The notes: generated from the sequence alone by a model not told the origin. Positions 25,103 to 37,894 are shown, numbered from the stretch's first letter. The stretch is 64,000 nt of DNA from Tubiluchus corallicola (GCA_030141605.1 JAQGDQ010000138.1:456007-520006); one strand, 5' to 3'. Program-made: numbers and translations.

Positions 25103-27968
25103 TTTGAAGAAAAAGGCTGCAACTTTTGTGATTTTAACATGTGGTACAGTTAAAAGTTGACTAAATAATATTCTATTTATAAGGTGATGTACAAGTATTT
25201 AAAACAAATAGGCCTATTATATAGTTTGTATAAATGCATGGGTGTATATTTCATATTGTTCACTCTTGGATGATACAGTACTGAATATGCATTAAGTTCT
25301 CGCTTAGGTTCATATGAATTTTTATATAATATTTAGACATTAGCTTCAGTATATAGGATGCTGTGACGTATAAAATTTATTTTACACCGTCAGTATATCT
25401 CAGTGCTTCTCAGTGTATCTTTGCCACATGAACTAATGGCCTATTACTACAATGCACCAAATAATGACTAGTAGTTTTAGGTCTTTGATGCCAGGGGACA
25501 GCTAACATGTTATGCATTCAGTTTTTTTTGTTTCAACTGGTATGTAGTTCAATATACTACATTAAGGTTTCCAGAGCCCTGCATCTTAGAGATTACTGAC
25601 GGAAATATTTGAAAATTTGTATTTCATTGTGACCCAAAGCCATTGCACTTTTAGCACTGATTACTTGTTCAATGCCGATTTTTTTTATATTAGTTTTATT
25701 TCATTATTGGCTATGACAAAACCCGGAGTCATGACACACATGTATTTAGTGTTAGTCTTTAATGAAATTTCCATAAAACCATTTGACTACAACCCTTGTC
25801 TAGGCATTATTTTTTACTAACATATGCGAGTATGGTAATAATATGGTAGAAATTTTGCTTGTTTTATCACTCACAATTGTCAAGTGTATGGAAATAACAT
25901 TCACAGTACAGATTATTTTGATCAATCAGCACATTTTTTCGTTGGCGGCTAAATGATCTTTCATTAACTCTATTCTGTAAATCGTAAATTTTTTAATCCT
26001 CAGAGGGTGAAATTACAAACTTTAAAACTTCCTTTAACTGTTTAATCTATGTTCATACATATCACTAGCAACATTATTCAACCTGCTACAGAAATTAACT
26101 AGAAATTGATACGCAAATCAGCAACGACCAGCGTGAGGCCAACAAATCTGGCATGTGTTTACAAAATTATTTTGCCTAGTTTGCCTTAAATTTTATTTGT
26201 GGATTGTGGGAATTACTGAGAAATACCATGTCAAGTAGTTTGCTAATACCCCCCCCCCCCGAGACCAAATACAATTTTTTAAGTTAGGATGATTTGCAAT
26301 TCAATGCAAGGATACTTTGTAGTCTTTTGTTTAGCTTATTTTTTTCAAAACTGTAAAAAGGGATAAGACTTCAGTCAAGTAATGATGACATGCTATTCAA
26401 CGGTGATACGTGAGGTAAGAGAAGCCTCGGCTTATAATAGTAATAGTAGATGGTGCCACGTTTCATAGGATAATTTGCACAGTAAAATATTTTCCTACGT
26501 GTACAGTGCCTGTTATCATGAACTGATTATTATTAAACCATTGACCGATACAGGACCAATGTTCAAGAATCAGTTTGCAGTTGCTTTTTATTTCAAATAA
26601 ATGTTTTTTTCTTCACTGGTGGCTATTATTCAACTAGCAATTTCTTAATTTGTTATTGGCAAGTTTGTTTTCAAGCAAACTTTATTCTGTGGCACTTTAT
26701 ATTGTAATTTAGCATAACATTTATAATAAACATTGATGCATTTGGGCAGAAGTTATAACATGTTTTAACATAATTATATTATCTGTAATATTTTTCTTTT
26801 AGTTTTGCAGTGTAACATAGCAAATGAAAGCTATTCTTGCATGATCATAAGTACACTATTTTTAGTAACGGATTTGCAAGTCAGGTAGTAAAATACCACA
26901 CTAGACTGCAGAATGCACAATGTAAAAGATTCATTACGTATGGTTGATAAGTTGATTAAAACCATTACTCTCTGTTTGACTTGTAATGTTTGTACATAAT
27001 AATATAAGCTGCTATTATAATTAAAGCTCATTCATTTCTTTATTATATTTGTTCTACATTACAACAAAACATTTTAATCAGCATTACTACAACCATTTTA
27101 AATAGTAACTAAATCGAATTGGTTTACAAATAAATAAAAAATATTTTGTTAGAAAGTACATGTGTTAATAATATAGTCTGCTATGCATACTGTGTAGTTT
27201 TTTTGCATATATTTATTTTGTGACTTTAAAATTAAATTTTTCATGCTGCTATTTATTTTTGCAGTTTGAGAATCTCGAAACTGTACAAGAAACAATAAAC
27301 AACATTAACTTTCATTACTGCTATGTCATGTTGAATTTTCAGTTCCTAATAGCACAGACTGTCTCCATGTATATGCGTATGAAAACGTATGTTCAGAATA
27401 AGTAACTTTAGCTGCCATTGCTGCACGTTAGTGCAATGAGAATCCCATCCTGACTTAGTGTTTGTAGTTTAAATAAAAAGTATAAGCATAAGTAATATAA
27501 TGAGCTCAATTTATCCTTTACCCCCAATCGTTATGCAGGTCCATGATATGCATAATTACTGTGCATTTCTTTGAAAGAAGCAATTGTTGGAATTTACCTA
27601 GCTTGCAAAAATTCTTCCCTCAACTATGGAATTTTCTGCTACTCTTGTTGACACTACTTCATCTATCACTGTATTATTGTCAGGTATCTGAGCCTACATT
27701 GTGAATGTGATTTTAACTCACAATTATCTGGATTTGCAATTGATTCATCTTGTTGTTATAATCTTGGTTGCACTACAGTTGTATTTTGTGAGTTCTGTTA
27801 TGAAGACAACAAAATCTGCAATTGGATAACAAGCAAATCACGATATAGCAATGTGACTCCTGTCTTGGACGGCATTATATGGACTGGATAAAGCATTCGT
27901 CTGTAAGGATGCTTTCAAGATACAGTAATATGACCATTATCTTGGAAAGTATTACTTGGTTATCTGTG
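25103..27968. other. convergent 3' region between TMEM87 and VHL
   Basis: Presumed 3' UTRs of both genes and AT-rich spacer. A C-homopolymer lies near 26249. Candidate polyA hexamers exist (for example AATAAA at 26725-26730 on +), but none stands out. The short frames here look like chance. A 77-80 bp duplication overlaps the VHL end (27861-27995). Confidence 0.5.
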
Positions 27969-27995
27969 TTAAGTATTCATCTGTGAGCATGCCTT
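27861..27995. repeat. tandem duplication across the VHL stop codon / 3' UTR
   Basis: Two diverged copies offset by 77-80 bp. CTTGGA at 27864 pairs with CTTGGA at 27941, and AAGCATTCGTCTGTAAGGAT at 27891 pairs with AAGTATTCATCTGTGAGCAT at 27971. The upper copy contains the last codons and stop of VHL (minus strand); the lower copy lies in its 3' UTR. Confidence 0.65.
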
Positions 27996-30900
27996 CCGAA
28001 TATCATTTTTTAAACAATCGGGTATTTGCAGGTTCTCTACTTCATCTCCATTCAGCAGACTACAGATGACTTGTATACATCGTCTCATTAAAGAATAAAC
28101 TAGAAAAAACAAAAAGTGAGAATAAATACTATATTGCAAAATTCAGGATGATGCTTTGTTGCATTACTACAATACATTATGTGGGTTAATTGAGATCTGT
28201 GCATGAGTCATTTCGTGATTTTAATTCACATTATTTTAATGTGGAAAGAAAATTAAGTAAAAAGGACCCTACTTAACACAGCAAAGTTTTAGTTTCTATG
28301 TTTTAAATTAAAATGGCCTAGTTAAAATATTCGAATGCCAAGTGCCAGACGAATATTGGCGGATCCAGCATCCACTAAATGCACAGCAAATTTTAACTGC
28401 CTATTAGTCCAAAGAAGTGGCAATAATTTAAAACTATTACAGCAAAAATTTATATTATAACAAACATATATAGCATGGAACATATTTTACAACATAGGTT
28501 GCAGTTAGCATGAACTTTAAAGATACTGTAATCACTGTCAGTTGCTTTGGTGATGTCAATTATGACATGTTTACCTGGTGCACCTTTTTGGAAAAGTTAG
28601 AATACTTTATTTTGGGAAAAACGGGCCATTTTTGGAGATTTTTCACCCGCATTCCTCCCTGTGCCAATAATAAACCATCAATGGGACCACACTAGAGCGA
28701 GAACCTTCGTTTGATAAATAGATTGTCAAAAATAGTGCGGTCATTGAAGTTGTAGTCATGGAAATTACATATAAACAAATAAATATGTACACATACATAT
28801 CTAGGGATTTAATATACAGATAGCTACATAAAAGCATTAAATGTAATACGGCTACATAATTGCCTGTTTTGGTAGAAATTTACTTTGGGCCGTTAGACAG
28901 AGTTTTAGAGTAGGATGATATAAAGTGCATAATTGACATGTAAAGACAGCTTAGTAGAGGCAGAGACAATGATAGTGTTATTTTTGATACTGCCGTTTCT
29001 CCAACAAATATCACTGATGTTATCTGGCAGCAGTTAGATGTTGAAATGGCACTTTTTGTGCTTTTACTTATGCAAAAATATGTTATTTACGAATTTTATT
29101 AACTGTTTACTGGAAGAATTAGTCAATTTTTCTTTATTTGAAATTATTTCTGTAAAAGTAATTATAGTTCAAGATAAAAATGAATAATTGTGAATACAAG
29201 CGTACAGGGTATTATCATCAAATTCTTATTTTTGAACCAGGTACTGTATATATGATAAGAATGTGTTCAAAGGGATGTATTACATTTCTAAATGAACACT
29301 AGTAAAGAATTGCTTAGTTTTTTATGTAATTCAGGAACAAATTCAATCACATAAATGCCAATTGAATCAGATAATTAGATCATTGGTAGAGCTGCTCTGT
29401 GTCTTATTTGCAAATTTGTGTCTTATGTGCCACATTGAAAGATTTCCTGAATTCCTGAAATCCATAGAACAAACACCTTGTCAGTGTAATAAGTTTGATG
29501 CACTTGTACATGTTGCTGTGTGTAATGCCAATCCACAAAACAGTAATACTTGAATAAAATGTTGATGCAAAATACTAGCTATATAAACTCAGTTGGCCAG
29601 GACTTTTATTATGAGCTTAATTAATAGCTGACTTAAGACCAGTAATACTTGTTCAACGTATTCACCTGGAATTGTAATGTTTACAAAATCTGTTTGTACA
29701 ATGCAATCATTTCTCAGCGGCGGTCTTGGAAAGTAGACATCTTTGTAAAAAGCTACAAGCTTGTCTTTGGTTTTTTTGTCTCTAAAAATCCATGGATGTG
29801 TAACAAAAGTGTTTACATCAAACCATTCGCCAGGTCTAAGAGTATTGTATCTGAAAATTGTATCAAGAATTACCTACATGTAGATGAACAAAATTTATGC
29901 GACGAAAAATATTTCACCATCCATTCAGTAGAAACCGTTAAAATATTTTTCACCTTACTGCAAAATGAAGTGGAAGTATATTAACAAAGCAAACAAACTT
30001 TTGTGTATTAGTTAGCTACCATGTTAATACAAATTAGAAAATACAAATTGAAAATGCACCTTGAATCTTATTACCTTTGACGCACAATAAGGACCCTAAT
30101 ATCTAAATATTTCTAGTTATTAGTAATTGTCAATAAAGTGACTTTACAGAAGTTATTTCCATCAATAAAATGAAAGGCATTTATGCCTTTTCAGTGCTAC
30201 GTTCCCAAATGATTTTTTATGAAATTTGCAAGGTAGTTCATATTGAAATTTAATTGAAGGGTGAGCTGATCAAATACATTTAGATATCGGAGGCGATGGG
30301 AAAAATAAGTGTTAAGCTTCTTACTGGGCGCTGTAATATTATATCATTGCTCAAACTGGTAGCAACTAGACACTGAACTGTGACTTGTTCTAAAAGTGAA
30401 TGACACACTTGAAGTCTGGATAATTTAGTAATTAATATAAATTAACTATTATAAAACCATCGACAAAACATTATGTAAGCCAACAATTTATTTATTCAGT
30501 CAAGTGAACTGACATTTTGATTGCATTCCCATCATCAGCAATTTTAATGTTTTATTAGATAATTTGCAATCTTAAAATGATATAAAGTTGCTATCACTGC
30601 ATTTCTAATCTAAAAAAAGTATAACAAATTTAATGGTTATTAAATTACTGCAATAATTACTTCAATGCATGCACGAGTAAGAAATACAAAATGAACTGCA
30701 TTTACGATATCATTTAATAGTTAATCACGTGTATTTCTATAGGATAGTGCACACTAACATAGCCAGCACAGAAATGCTTGCAAGCTGGTAAGTGACGTGA
30801 AACACATTAGTCTATCGCTCTGCCTCCGCAGTGACGTAAGCACGCTGAGTGGCATTCAGGACTTCAGCTCCCGCTGAACAACAGTTCTTTTTAGTAAACA

Positions 30901-32435
30901 ATATGACAACTAATGTGATCATGCTTTTTCATTCACAAAATTTGCAAGGTAGCAGATATTTTAACAAGAAATTAAAACTTTAAGTAACCAAAAATTTCAT
31001 CACAATTTAAGGAGAATGTAGCGAGAAAGTTTCAAAGAACTACAAAATGCAAAGAGTGCCTAGTCGGGTTATTATTACAAAGGAACTAAGCTAGTTAAGC
31101 CTAGCTTTAAGTCAAATGGGCAACAAAATCTGTTTATGAAGTGTCTTTTGCCTTGAATATATGAACACATCATGTATATGTTCTACATTTAACAGATCAC
31201 GTGGTCGTTCGCAAGCTTCTATCTACTTTTTGCATTTTTTCAACTGTTTGTTAGACTACAGAAATGGAATGAATTTGATTGTTCAATTCCGTAGATGATC
31301 TTGCCCAAGCTACCTAACTCATAAGTCCCAATGGCATCTTTTAGCCAAAATTATAACCAGAAGAATAGCATTTTATTGACTATTTCAGGATACAAATTTT
31401 ACATTGATATATAACATAAATTTTGACCACATTTGAATTAATTTGGACTGTGAAGATCTTATTGAGGTTTATAAAAACTGACCAGCAAAGAAAATTTTTT
31501 GCCTGAAAATCTCTGAAAAAAATTTGCCTGAAAGTGAATTCCCATGAGTGTGCTCGCTTATTACATAATCCGAACAGTTGTCACATGTTCCCATAGATGA
31601 GTTCAACTCTGTCTCACTAGGCCTCAACTATTGCTAACTGGCCATTCCTATATAACCTGTGCTATAATTTTATATCTGCCAACTCGGGCTTCAATATAAA
31701 GTTATAAATTTCATTATCACCTTTGTTCAAGTAGGCCATTTTACATTTGCGATCATTAAAGCAGCAAAATATGATTGACCTAATTAACCTCATTAAGTTA
31801 ATTTGTATTTTTAAGGTTAATTAAATACATGTCTTTATCTAGCTTGCAAGGTTGTACATTAACCTAAACTGCATATTTTATTACTAACAAATTCAGTAAC
31901 TCATAGACGTAAGTGCCTGGCAAAAATTGATAGGGATTTCGATTGTGATATGGTGCCCTCTTCGTGATTTTTGTTGTATAAAAATTAATTTCTCATACAG
32001 GAAAGTAGACGTAAGGCATAAAATTATACAATACTCACGAAAGCCCAAGTAAAAAATGAAAGAGTTTCACTTAGACAGATTTAGTGCATCTTTAAATGCA
32101 ACTATTTCAAACTACGTATAACACTGCTACGTACCACGCAATAGATGACTCAGATTTCTAATGTGCTTTTTCAACAGTAACATATATAACAATAAACTGA
32201 TCTATGTAATAATAATGGTAATATAAAGCATTTCATGTAAACTACATCCATCTAAACAGTATCAGTAAACTATAAATATAATTTAGTATTACCTTCTTAG
32301 CTCACCTTCATAACTGACCCAATAAACGTCTGTCGTTCTACTAGTCTTATTGAAAAATCTTACTGATGATGGTTGTGTGGAAGATTCCGATCTTAATACC
32401 CCCGAATATTCCCACATTTCCCCAGCTTCTGCCAT
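27969..32435 (-). CDS. VHL: von Hippel-Lindau tumour suppressor homologue (3 exons, complete)
   Basis: Substrate receptor of the CUL2-Elongin B/C ubiquitin ligase that recognises hydroxylated HIF-alpha. Exons on the minus strand: 32293-32435 (ATG 32435-32433), 29666-29850 and 27969-28099 (TAA 27971-27969). Joins are phase 2 and phase 1 with GT-AG borders, giving 152 residues, close to human VHL19 (160). The beta domain has VLRSESSTQPS and then RYNTLRPGEW. Next is THPWIFRD, so the pocket residues equivalent to human Y98, H115 and W117 are present (Y49, H66, W68); human S111 appears to be replaced by Thr. The alpha domain VYSLMRRCIQV keeps the BC-box Leu113 and Cys117. There is no N-terminal acidic repeat. 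The protein should be a working oxygen-sensing ligase receptor. The donor of exon 1 lies just after GAGCTAAGAAG; an upstream GTGAGC would break the frame. Confidence 0.95.
28100..29665 (-). other. VHL intron 2
   Basis: A 1.6-kb AT-rich intron. The frames inside it show no recognisable similarity and no clear repeat copy was found. Confidence 0.75.
29851..32292 (-). other. VHL intron 1
   Basis: A 2.4-kb intron. A somewhat GC-richer patch at about 30740-30890 contains GTGACGT motifs and may be a diverged repeat, but no partner copy was identified in this window. Nothing else is recognised. Confidence 0.7.
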
Positions 32436-32606
32436 TCACTTAGTAAATACTGAAACACATATTAATGATACACATTAAAATGGTGAATAAATGACAGAAA
32501 CATTTTATGGAGTTGACTCTTCTGCTTTTACACAGTTAAATGTCTAGTTTAGTTGATGTAACTAAACTTAATGTAACTATTTCATTTGCGTCTATGGAGT
32601 ACAGAC

Positions 32607-33561
32607 TGTTGGGCACCGAGTAACCCACTAGCCGAAGTAGGACAATTGGCGTACATGGGCTAGTCCAAGTAGGACGCGTTGTACATAGACAGCCCAAGTA
32701 GGACGTGTCGTACATGGGCTGCCCAAATAGGACACTAAAGACAGGTAGCGAATTGAGTTGTTAAGCATACTGGCATCGTCCGCTGTCTCCTTGTTTATGT
32801 AATATTAATAATAATTAAAAACGTCAATACACGTTGAATAATTTATTATACATCTGAGCTGGTACAATGGACAATATTAAATTTGGCTTTGATATTAATG
32901 TTGTTGAAGTGAAATAAACCCACTTTTTAGGCGAGTTCAACATTAAATTGTGTTTAAGGTATATTATTTTTTATTTTGTCTCGCTTCACAGACAGGTGAT
33001 CCGTTTCACTACCTCTTGGACAAATAATTGTTTTCTCCTAAGTAAGCGGTCTAGCGATCTATGTGCTCTACAAGGGCTAGCGAGCCATTTATGACAGGGC
33101 CTTATATGTTACAACACTATTGATATTATTAAAACTAATTGTCTTTGCTTTTCCTAAGAAGTTAAAAATTAATTTTTCGTGTTGTGAAGGCTTAACAGTA
33201 TCTGTCTCATTTTTAAACTTGCAATTATTTCTGTAATAATATTGTGCATAGTTTTCCTCTTTAAAGTATTCAATACTTAGTCTAATGTTATGATTTTAAT
33301 GAAGCTAATAACACTGATGATACCATTGTAAAAAATATATTAATTTTGTAAATTATCATCCATAATTATTATGAAGTTAGTTTTTTTGTAAAACAATTTT
33401 AGTGCTACGTTTTATTATGTCATCATAATTCTCGATTGATGACAAAAAACGCCAGTGCCCATTTGGGCTGCCCACGTACGATACTGCTTTTCCGGTAATT
33501 TAGCACATGCGCTTTACCGGAAATGTCTTACTTCAGTTAGTGGATTACTCGGTGCCCTACA
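32607..33561. mobile_element. TIR element immediately upstream of VHL
   Basis: Left end TGTTGGGCACCGAGTAA at 32607. The right end at 33561 is its reverse complement over 38 bp with five mismatches. The left arm continues into about three degenerate subrepeats of 35-40 bp (core AAGTAGGAC plus GTACAT, about 32634-32745), and related sequence lies near the right end. There is no transposase frame. The flanks share AGAC, but not in perfect register. The element starts about 170 bp upstream of the VHL start codon, so it may be part of its promoter region. Confidence 0.8.
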
Positions 33562-33584
33562 TAGACAACCAGCCTCATAATGTT

Positions 33585-34945
33585 CGCTCCATCATCATCA
33601 TCATCGTCATCCAATGAATCACACGTCCAGTGACATGATTCTGGTCACCTCCCTATGCCAGGACTGCCTGCTCGCGCAATGCCCCAAATACATTTATTTT
33701 TAAGGATCAATGCTGAAGTGTTTAAATCTTTCTGTGCAAAATCTAAATATGTTAGCATTTGCCCTCCTGCAGGTTTTTTAGCTGGTTCTATGGCTTGTTG
33801 AAGAGCTATCTTCACTGGAATATCATCAGGTAGTCTAAGCATATGCCCAGGCAGCATGAGATTATGGATATCCATAAAATAAGACCAAAAATCCACAAAA
33901 TAAAATTTGAAAAATCCATAAAATAAGAAATGCATAAAATAAAAAAATATTTTTTTGAGATTTTTTTGTACAAAATAAGGCAATCAAAACTGAATACAGG
34001 CATTGGATCGGAAACTTCAGCCTAGAGGGCATTCTACATTCGTACCAAATAGATGAATTACTTGAACTGAAGTGATGAATTATAAGGCATTGTCTCGTAA
34101 AATTTGGTTAAATTTGAAGTGATATGAAACCGATAAAATTAAAACTAAGTCCTGCGTGTTTAATTGATTTCCCCCTGGGCATCTCTTTCCAGATATAGTC
34201 TATTTCTTATTTTATTGATATCCATAAAATAAAACTTCAGAAATCCATAAAATAAGCTATTTTATTTATTTTATACATATCCATAATCTTATGCACCCTG
34301 CATATGCCCAATCCATCTTAAATGGCGTCTTTTTATTTTTCTTGTCCAAGGTTCTTCTTTTATTTTTTCATATAGATCTTTGTTTGAAATTTTCTTTGGC
34401 CATCTAATACCCAAAATGTTTTTGTAATTTCGCCTTTGAAACGCATCGATTTAAGCTTTATGATTTGCTTTTAATGTTCAGAGCTCAGAGTTATACAGAA
34501 ATACAGTTTCAACTAAGGCTGAGAATATTCTAATTTTTGTTTCCAAAGTAATGTTCCTATTCTCAAAAACTTTTGTGAGTTTTGAGTAAGCTGATAATGC
34601 CATTATCTTCCGTCTTGATATGTCGTGTTCTGTTGCCAGTAGACTACCGAGATACTTGCATCTTTGCCATGATTCATCACCATGGCGTTATGTGAAACTC
34701 TTCAGTTTTATTTTTGTTTACAACGAGATCCATTCTGTTCAGTTTCTCCTCTATTGAGTTTTTTATTTCATCTACTTCTGCTTTGTTTCTTGTAACCCAT
34801 GCCACATCATCAGCATATTGCATAGATATAGTAGTTGACTTACTTTGTAGAAAGCTGTAACTGTGTTCTTGTCTTACTTCATTCGGTATTACTTCAGGAT
34901 CAAGAATTGTGTAGTTGTGATCTTCTAGGTCTTTCAATGATATAA
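33585..34945 (-). mobile_element. 5'-truncated LINE with RT motif, split by a nested insertion
   Basis: Minus-strand non-LTR retrotransposon fragment. The conceptual product includes the reverse-transcriptase active-site box MQYADDVAWV (near 34810) and a CKYLGSLLATEHDI block. It also has FLYNSELWTL, a block around RWPKKISNKDLYEK, and RHLRWIGHM. The C-terminal LRLPDDIPVKIALQQAIEPA frame resumes at 33645-33850 after a 451-bp insertion. Scattered stops and frame changes show decay. The 3' end is an ATG/GAT trinucleotide tail at 33589-33606. The flank GTTCGCTCCATCATCATC occurs at both ends (33581 and 34951), consistent with a target-site duplication. Confidence 0.8.
33850..34300. mobile_element. 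TIR element nested in the LINE, 10-bp TSD
   Basis: The direct repeat GCATATGCCC lies at 33840-33849 and again at 34301-34310. Between them the ends AGGCAGCATGAGATTATGGA and the reverse complement of AGGGTGCATAAGATTATGGA form TIRs of about 35 bp. The interior repeats the motif ATCCATAAAATAA several times. There is no transposase frame. A 9-10 bp duplication would fit Mutator-like elements, but the assignment is open. Confidence 0.8.
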
Positions 34946-34949
34946 CTTT

Positions 34950-35150
34950 GTTCGCTCCATCATCATCATCATACGCCCGTCACGTCTATTGTAGACATTG
35001 GGCATTCTAAAATAAAAGAAATCTGCCTTAGACAGGCAAGCGCAGCAGTAATCCACGCCCAAAATGGCTAAAAACCAATATGGGAAATCCTCAGTAGTTT
35101 TTTCAGCATCAAAGTGACGTGAAAGGAAGTCACGAAATGTGTTACGCATT
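34950..35150 (-). mobile_element. 3' end of a second LINE copy, minus strand
   Basis: Ends on the minus strand with the same ATGATGATGGAGCGAAC tail as the LINE at 33585-34945, preceded by a short open stretch of unknown content. It is probably the 3' UTR of a related element into whose tail the other LINE inserted, or the flanking half of its target duplication. Confidence 0.45.
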
Positions 35151-35524
35151 TCGTTTTTGTGATTATCGGCTACACTAGCGGCATCAAACGGCGGATAATT
35201 AAAAATTTTTGAACATTGACTGTAATAATAATATTCTTAAGTTCACCAATAATGTTGGCACACGCGCAATTTCGATAAGCCAATATCACTTTTGCGTTTA
35301 TAATAAAGGAAGAATATCTCAATTAAAAGCAATTAATAGTTTAGAAGACTGAAAACATTCCATGAAAAGGAAAAAATTGTAGCAATAAGTTTGTATTATG
35401 TACTTACAAATACTCAGTCTTCTTGTCAGTAAAATTTTATTGTTCTTCCTGAGGAAAGAGGCTAGCTGACTGCGTGATGGGCTGCCTACTATGTAAAAAG
35501 TAATGCATTTTTTATTGATTTATT

Positions 35525-35683
35525 GATTTTTCTCTCCCTCCCTCTCTTAGAGAGAAAGAGAGGGATTCAGAGAGAGAGAGAGAAAGAGAGGGAGAGGAAG
35601 AGGCAGTGAAAGGGAGGGAGAGAGAGAAAGAGGGGAGAAAGAGAGAGAGAGAGAAAGAGAAAGACAGAGAGATGGAGGGAGGG

Positions 35684-35715
<32 letters not shown>

Positions 35716-35812
35716 CACGCACGCACGCATGCACACATACACACACACACACGCACGCACGCACGCACACACACACACGCACGCACACACACACACACAC
35801 ACACACAGATCC
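35525..35812. repeat. compound GA / ACAG / CA microsatellite
   Basis: A purine-rich GA array (about 35540-35695), then ACAG repeats, then CACG/CA repeats to about 35808. Overlapping frames on both strands are composed of RE, LS or CV repeats and are artefacts. Confidence 0.97.
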
Positions 35813-37880
35813 TTTTGTTGAAGGTTTTGCCATTTGTTTCTTGGTCGTTACTCCAATGCGAGGTGGCGGATTTGACACATTAAAAATTGCACCCATCTAT
35901 GTGCTCTGCAATTAATGTATATAATTATACATATATTATATTGTAGGTTTGCATATAAATAATTCGCACGCATACATGCACACAACAAGTAATTGCATAC
36001 GGTGCTTCATATATAAATAATCAATACAGTAGCAGAGATGAATAGGATTGAACTGGCAGCCTAGGGCGTCGTAACGTCTTGATACACCCATGCACACACA
36101 CTCATATACATGTATGATGTATGCAGTATTACATACAAAGATTCTATGAAGCCGAGCATATATATTTAACTATGTAAAATGATTACCCTTAGCACCTAGG
36201 CCTGTATAAAACCAATTAATTTAAGCCCACCAATAAATAATATTTATCAAGACTTGTCAGTGGATTTAGCCACAAGTGCTTCATTAGTACTCTTACACAA
36301 GTGCATTTTTTGCACATTAACAAACTGTATTTAGTGAACTTTTTTGACGTAAGGCTAACTGAATCTTAAAAAAATTAGGCTAAATATAAGAGACGTCTCT
36401 ACACATAATACATAAGGTGTTATGACACGCCAGCAGATTCTAATTTATGCGCCAAATTGGCTTTTCACTTGAATTCTGTAACTTGATCTTGACCTAGTTA
36501 GTTGGTTGTTATAGAGGTGGAAGTAATGTCGGCTGCTTAGGATGACAACTCTGATGTTTATTTTTTGTTCACTGATAATAAAAAAGAGGAGGAGTAATGT
36601 CGTAAGTGCATCTCTGTTTGTTCAACATGATTTCATAACCAGCTCCAACTCATAACAAAGGCCAATGTATGATTATATGCTTTTTAAACATCTTTTAACT
36701 TGGAATTAACAAAACATGCAGTTGCTTAGATTAAGTTTTGTTCTGGAAAAGTTATTTGCTCTTCTGAAACAGTCGATTTTTTTCTGTGAAAGGTATTACA
36801 CGTGAAAGTCAGGCCTAATATTTCTTCAAGTTATATTTCCTGATAAGAACATATTAAATACGAATGTTTTTTTTAGAAAAAAATCTTTCTCCAGAAATAG
36901 AATACTACATAAGCCAGGCATTTGCAAACTTTCTTTATGATCAACTTTCTTAACTGTAAATAAGCCTATTAATTTTCATGAGATATGAATATAATAGTTT
37001 TTATTTTAGTTACTAATTATTCTTAAAGCCTTATGCTTGCGTTAAATAATATTCATATTCAAAAGTATAACAGCCGCTATAAATCGCCAAAGACAGATGT
37101 AGGCCTTGCAGTCTTTGCTTAATGTACAAAATATTTAACTTGTAACAAAAGGTACAAAACCATGTGATAATTGGCATTTTGTTACAAGTTAAATGAGCAC
37201 CTGTCCACCGGCCTGGCTTTGCTGGTCTCATCAATTCATCTGCTACAGTACACACCAGTGCGCGAACGGCTTGCGCTATAGCGTACCTGACAACAACAGT
37301 CCGTACTGCTATGCCGCTAGGGCGACACTAACTGCGCGAAGTCTTTTTGTCTGTCTGTGCCTGTAACTGTAAAGGTGCTATGAATGCTACTTTCTACAAA
37401 GTTTTAAACAGTTTTGCACCTATTTAAGCCAGACTGTCTTTAGAGTTTTTTATATTAGTGACACCAAAGTATTTGTTAAATATGCTGAAATTAAATCAGG
37501 CATATGAGCATAGCACATTCTAAACTAGTGTATCATGTTTGAAATGTGTTGTAGGAAAACGTTATGTCCACTCGCAGTTTGCATTTCTAAAATCACAACA
37601 AGGTAGTTGAACAGTGAAAAATATTATTGATGTCCTGCTTTATTATACACAACACTGTAACACTTTCTATAAGCTGGATAATTAGAAATAGTCAGGAGAG
37701 AATAACTGTGTCATGTAGATTCTGCGAGCGCTGTGGTTGTCCTAGAAATGTGACTACCTTGTTGAATACACTAGTCAGCGTGACTAGTGTAGGCAATATT
37801 TCCATTTTACTAAGTTAAAAAAAAATCGGTAACAAAATTGATATTAGAAATATGTCTGCACTTGAAAAAAACGTGTTATT
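35813..37880. other. intergenic, no gene recognised
   Basis: AT-rich spacer with an 18-bp hairpin (37133-37194). A GC-richer patch at about 37195-37330 carries a minus-strand start-containing frame (ATG near 37255), but nothing recognisable follows it. It might be a first exon or promoter; evidence is insufficient. Confidence 0.4.
37133..37194. repeat. perfect 18-bp inverted repeat
   Basis: ATTTAACTTGTAACAAAA at 37133-37150 and its exact reverse complement at 37177-37194, with a 26-bp spacer. It is capable of forming a stable stem. Confidence 0.9.
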
Positions 37881-37894
37881 TTTCAATAGTTTTG

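Noticed and set aside
35512-35896. Cys/Val- and Ser/Leu-rich frames
   Set aside because: Produced by the GA and CA repeats; no unique sequence with coding character.
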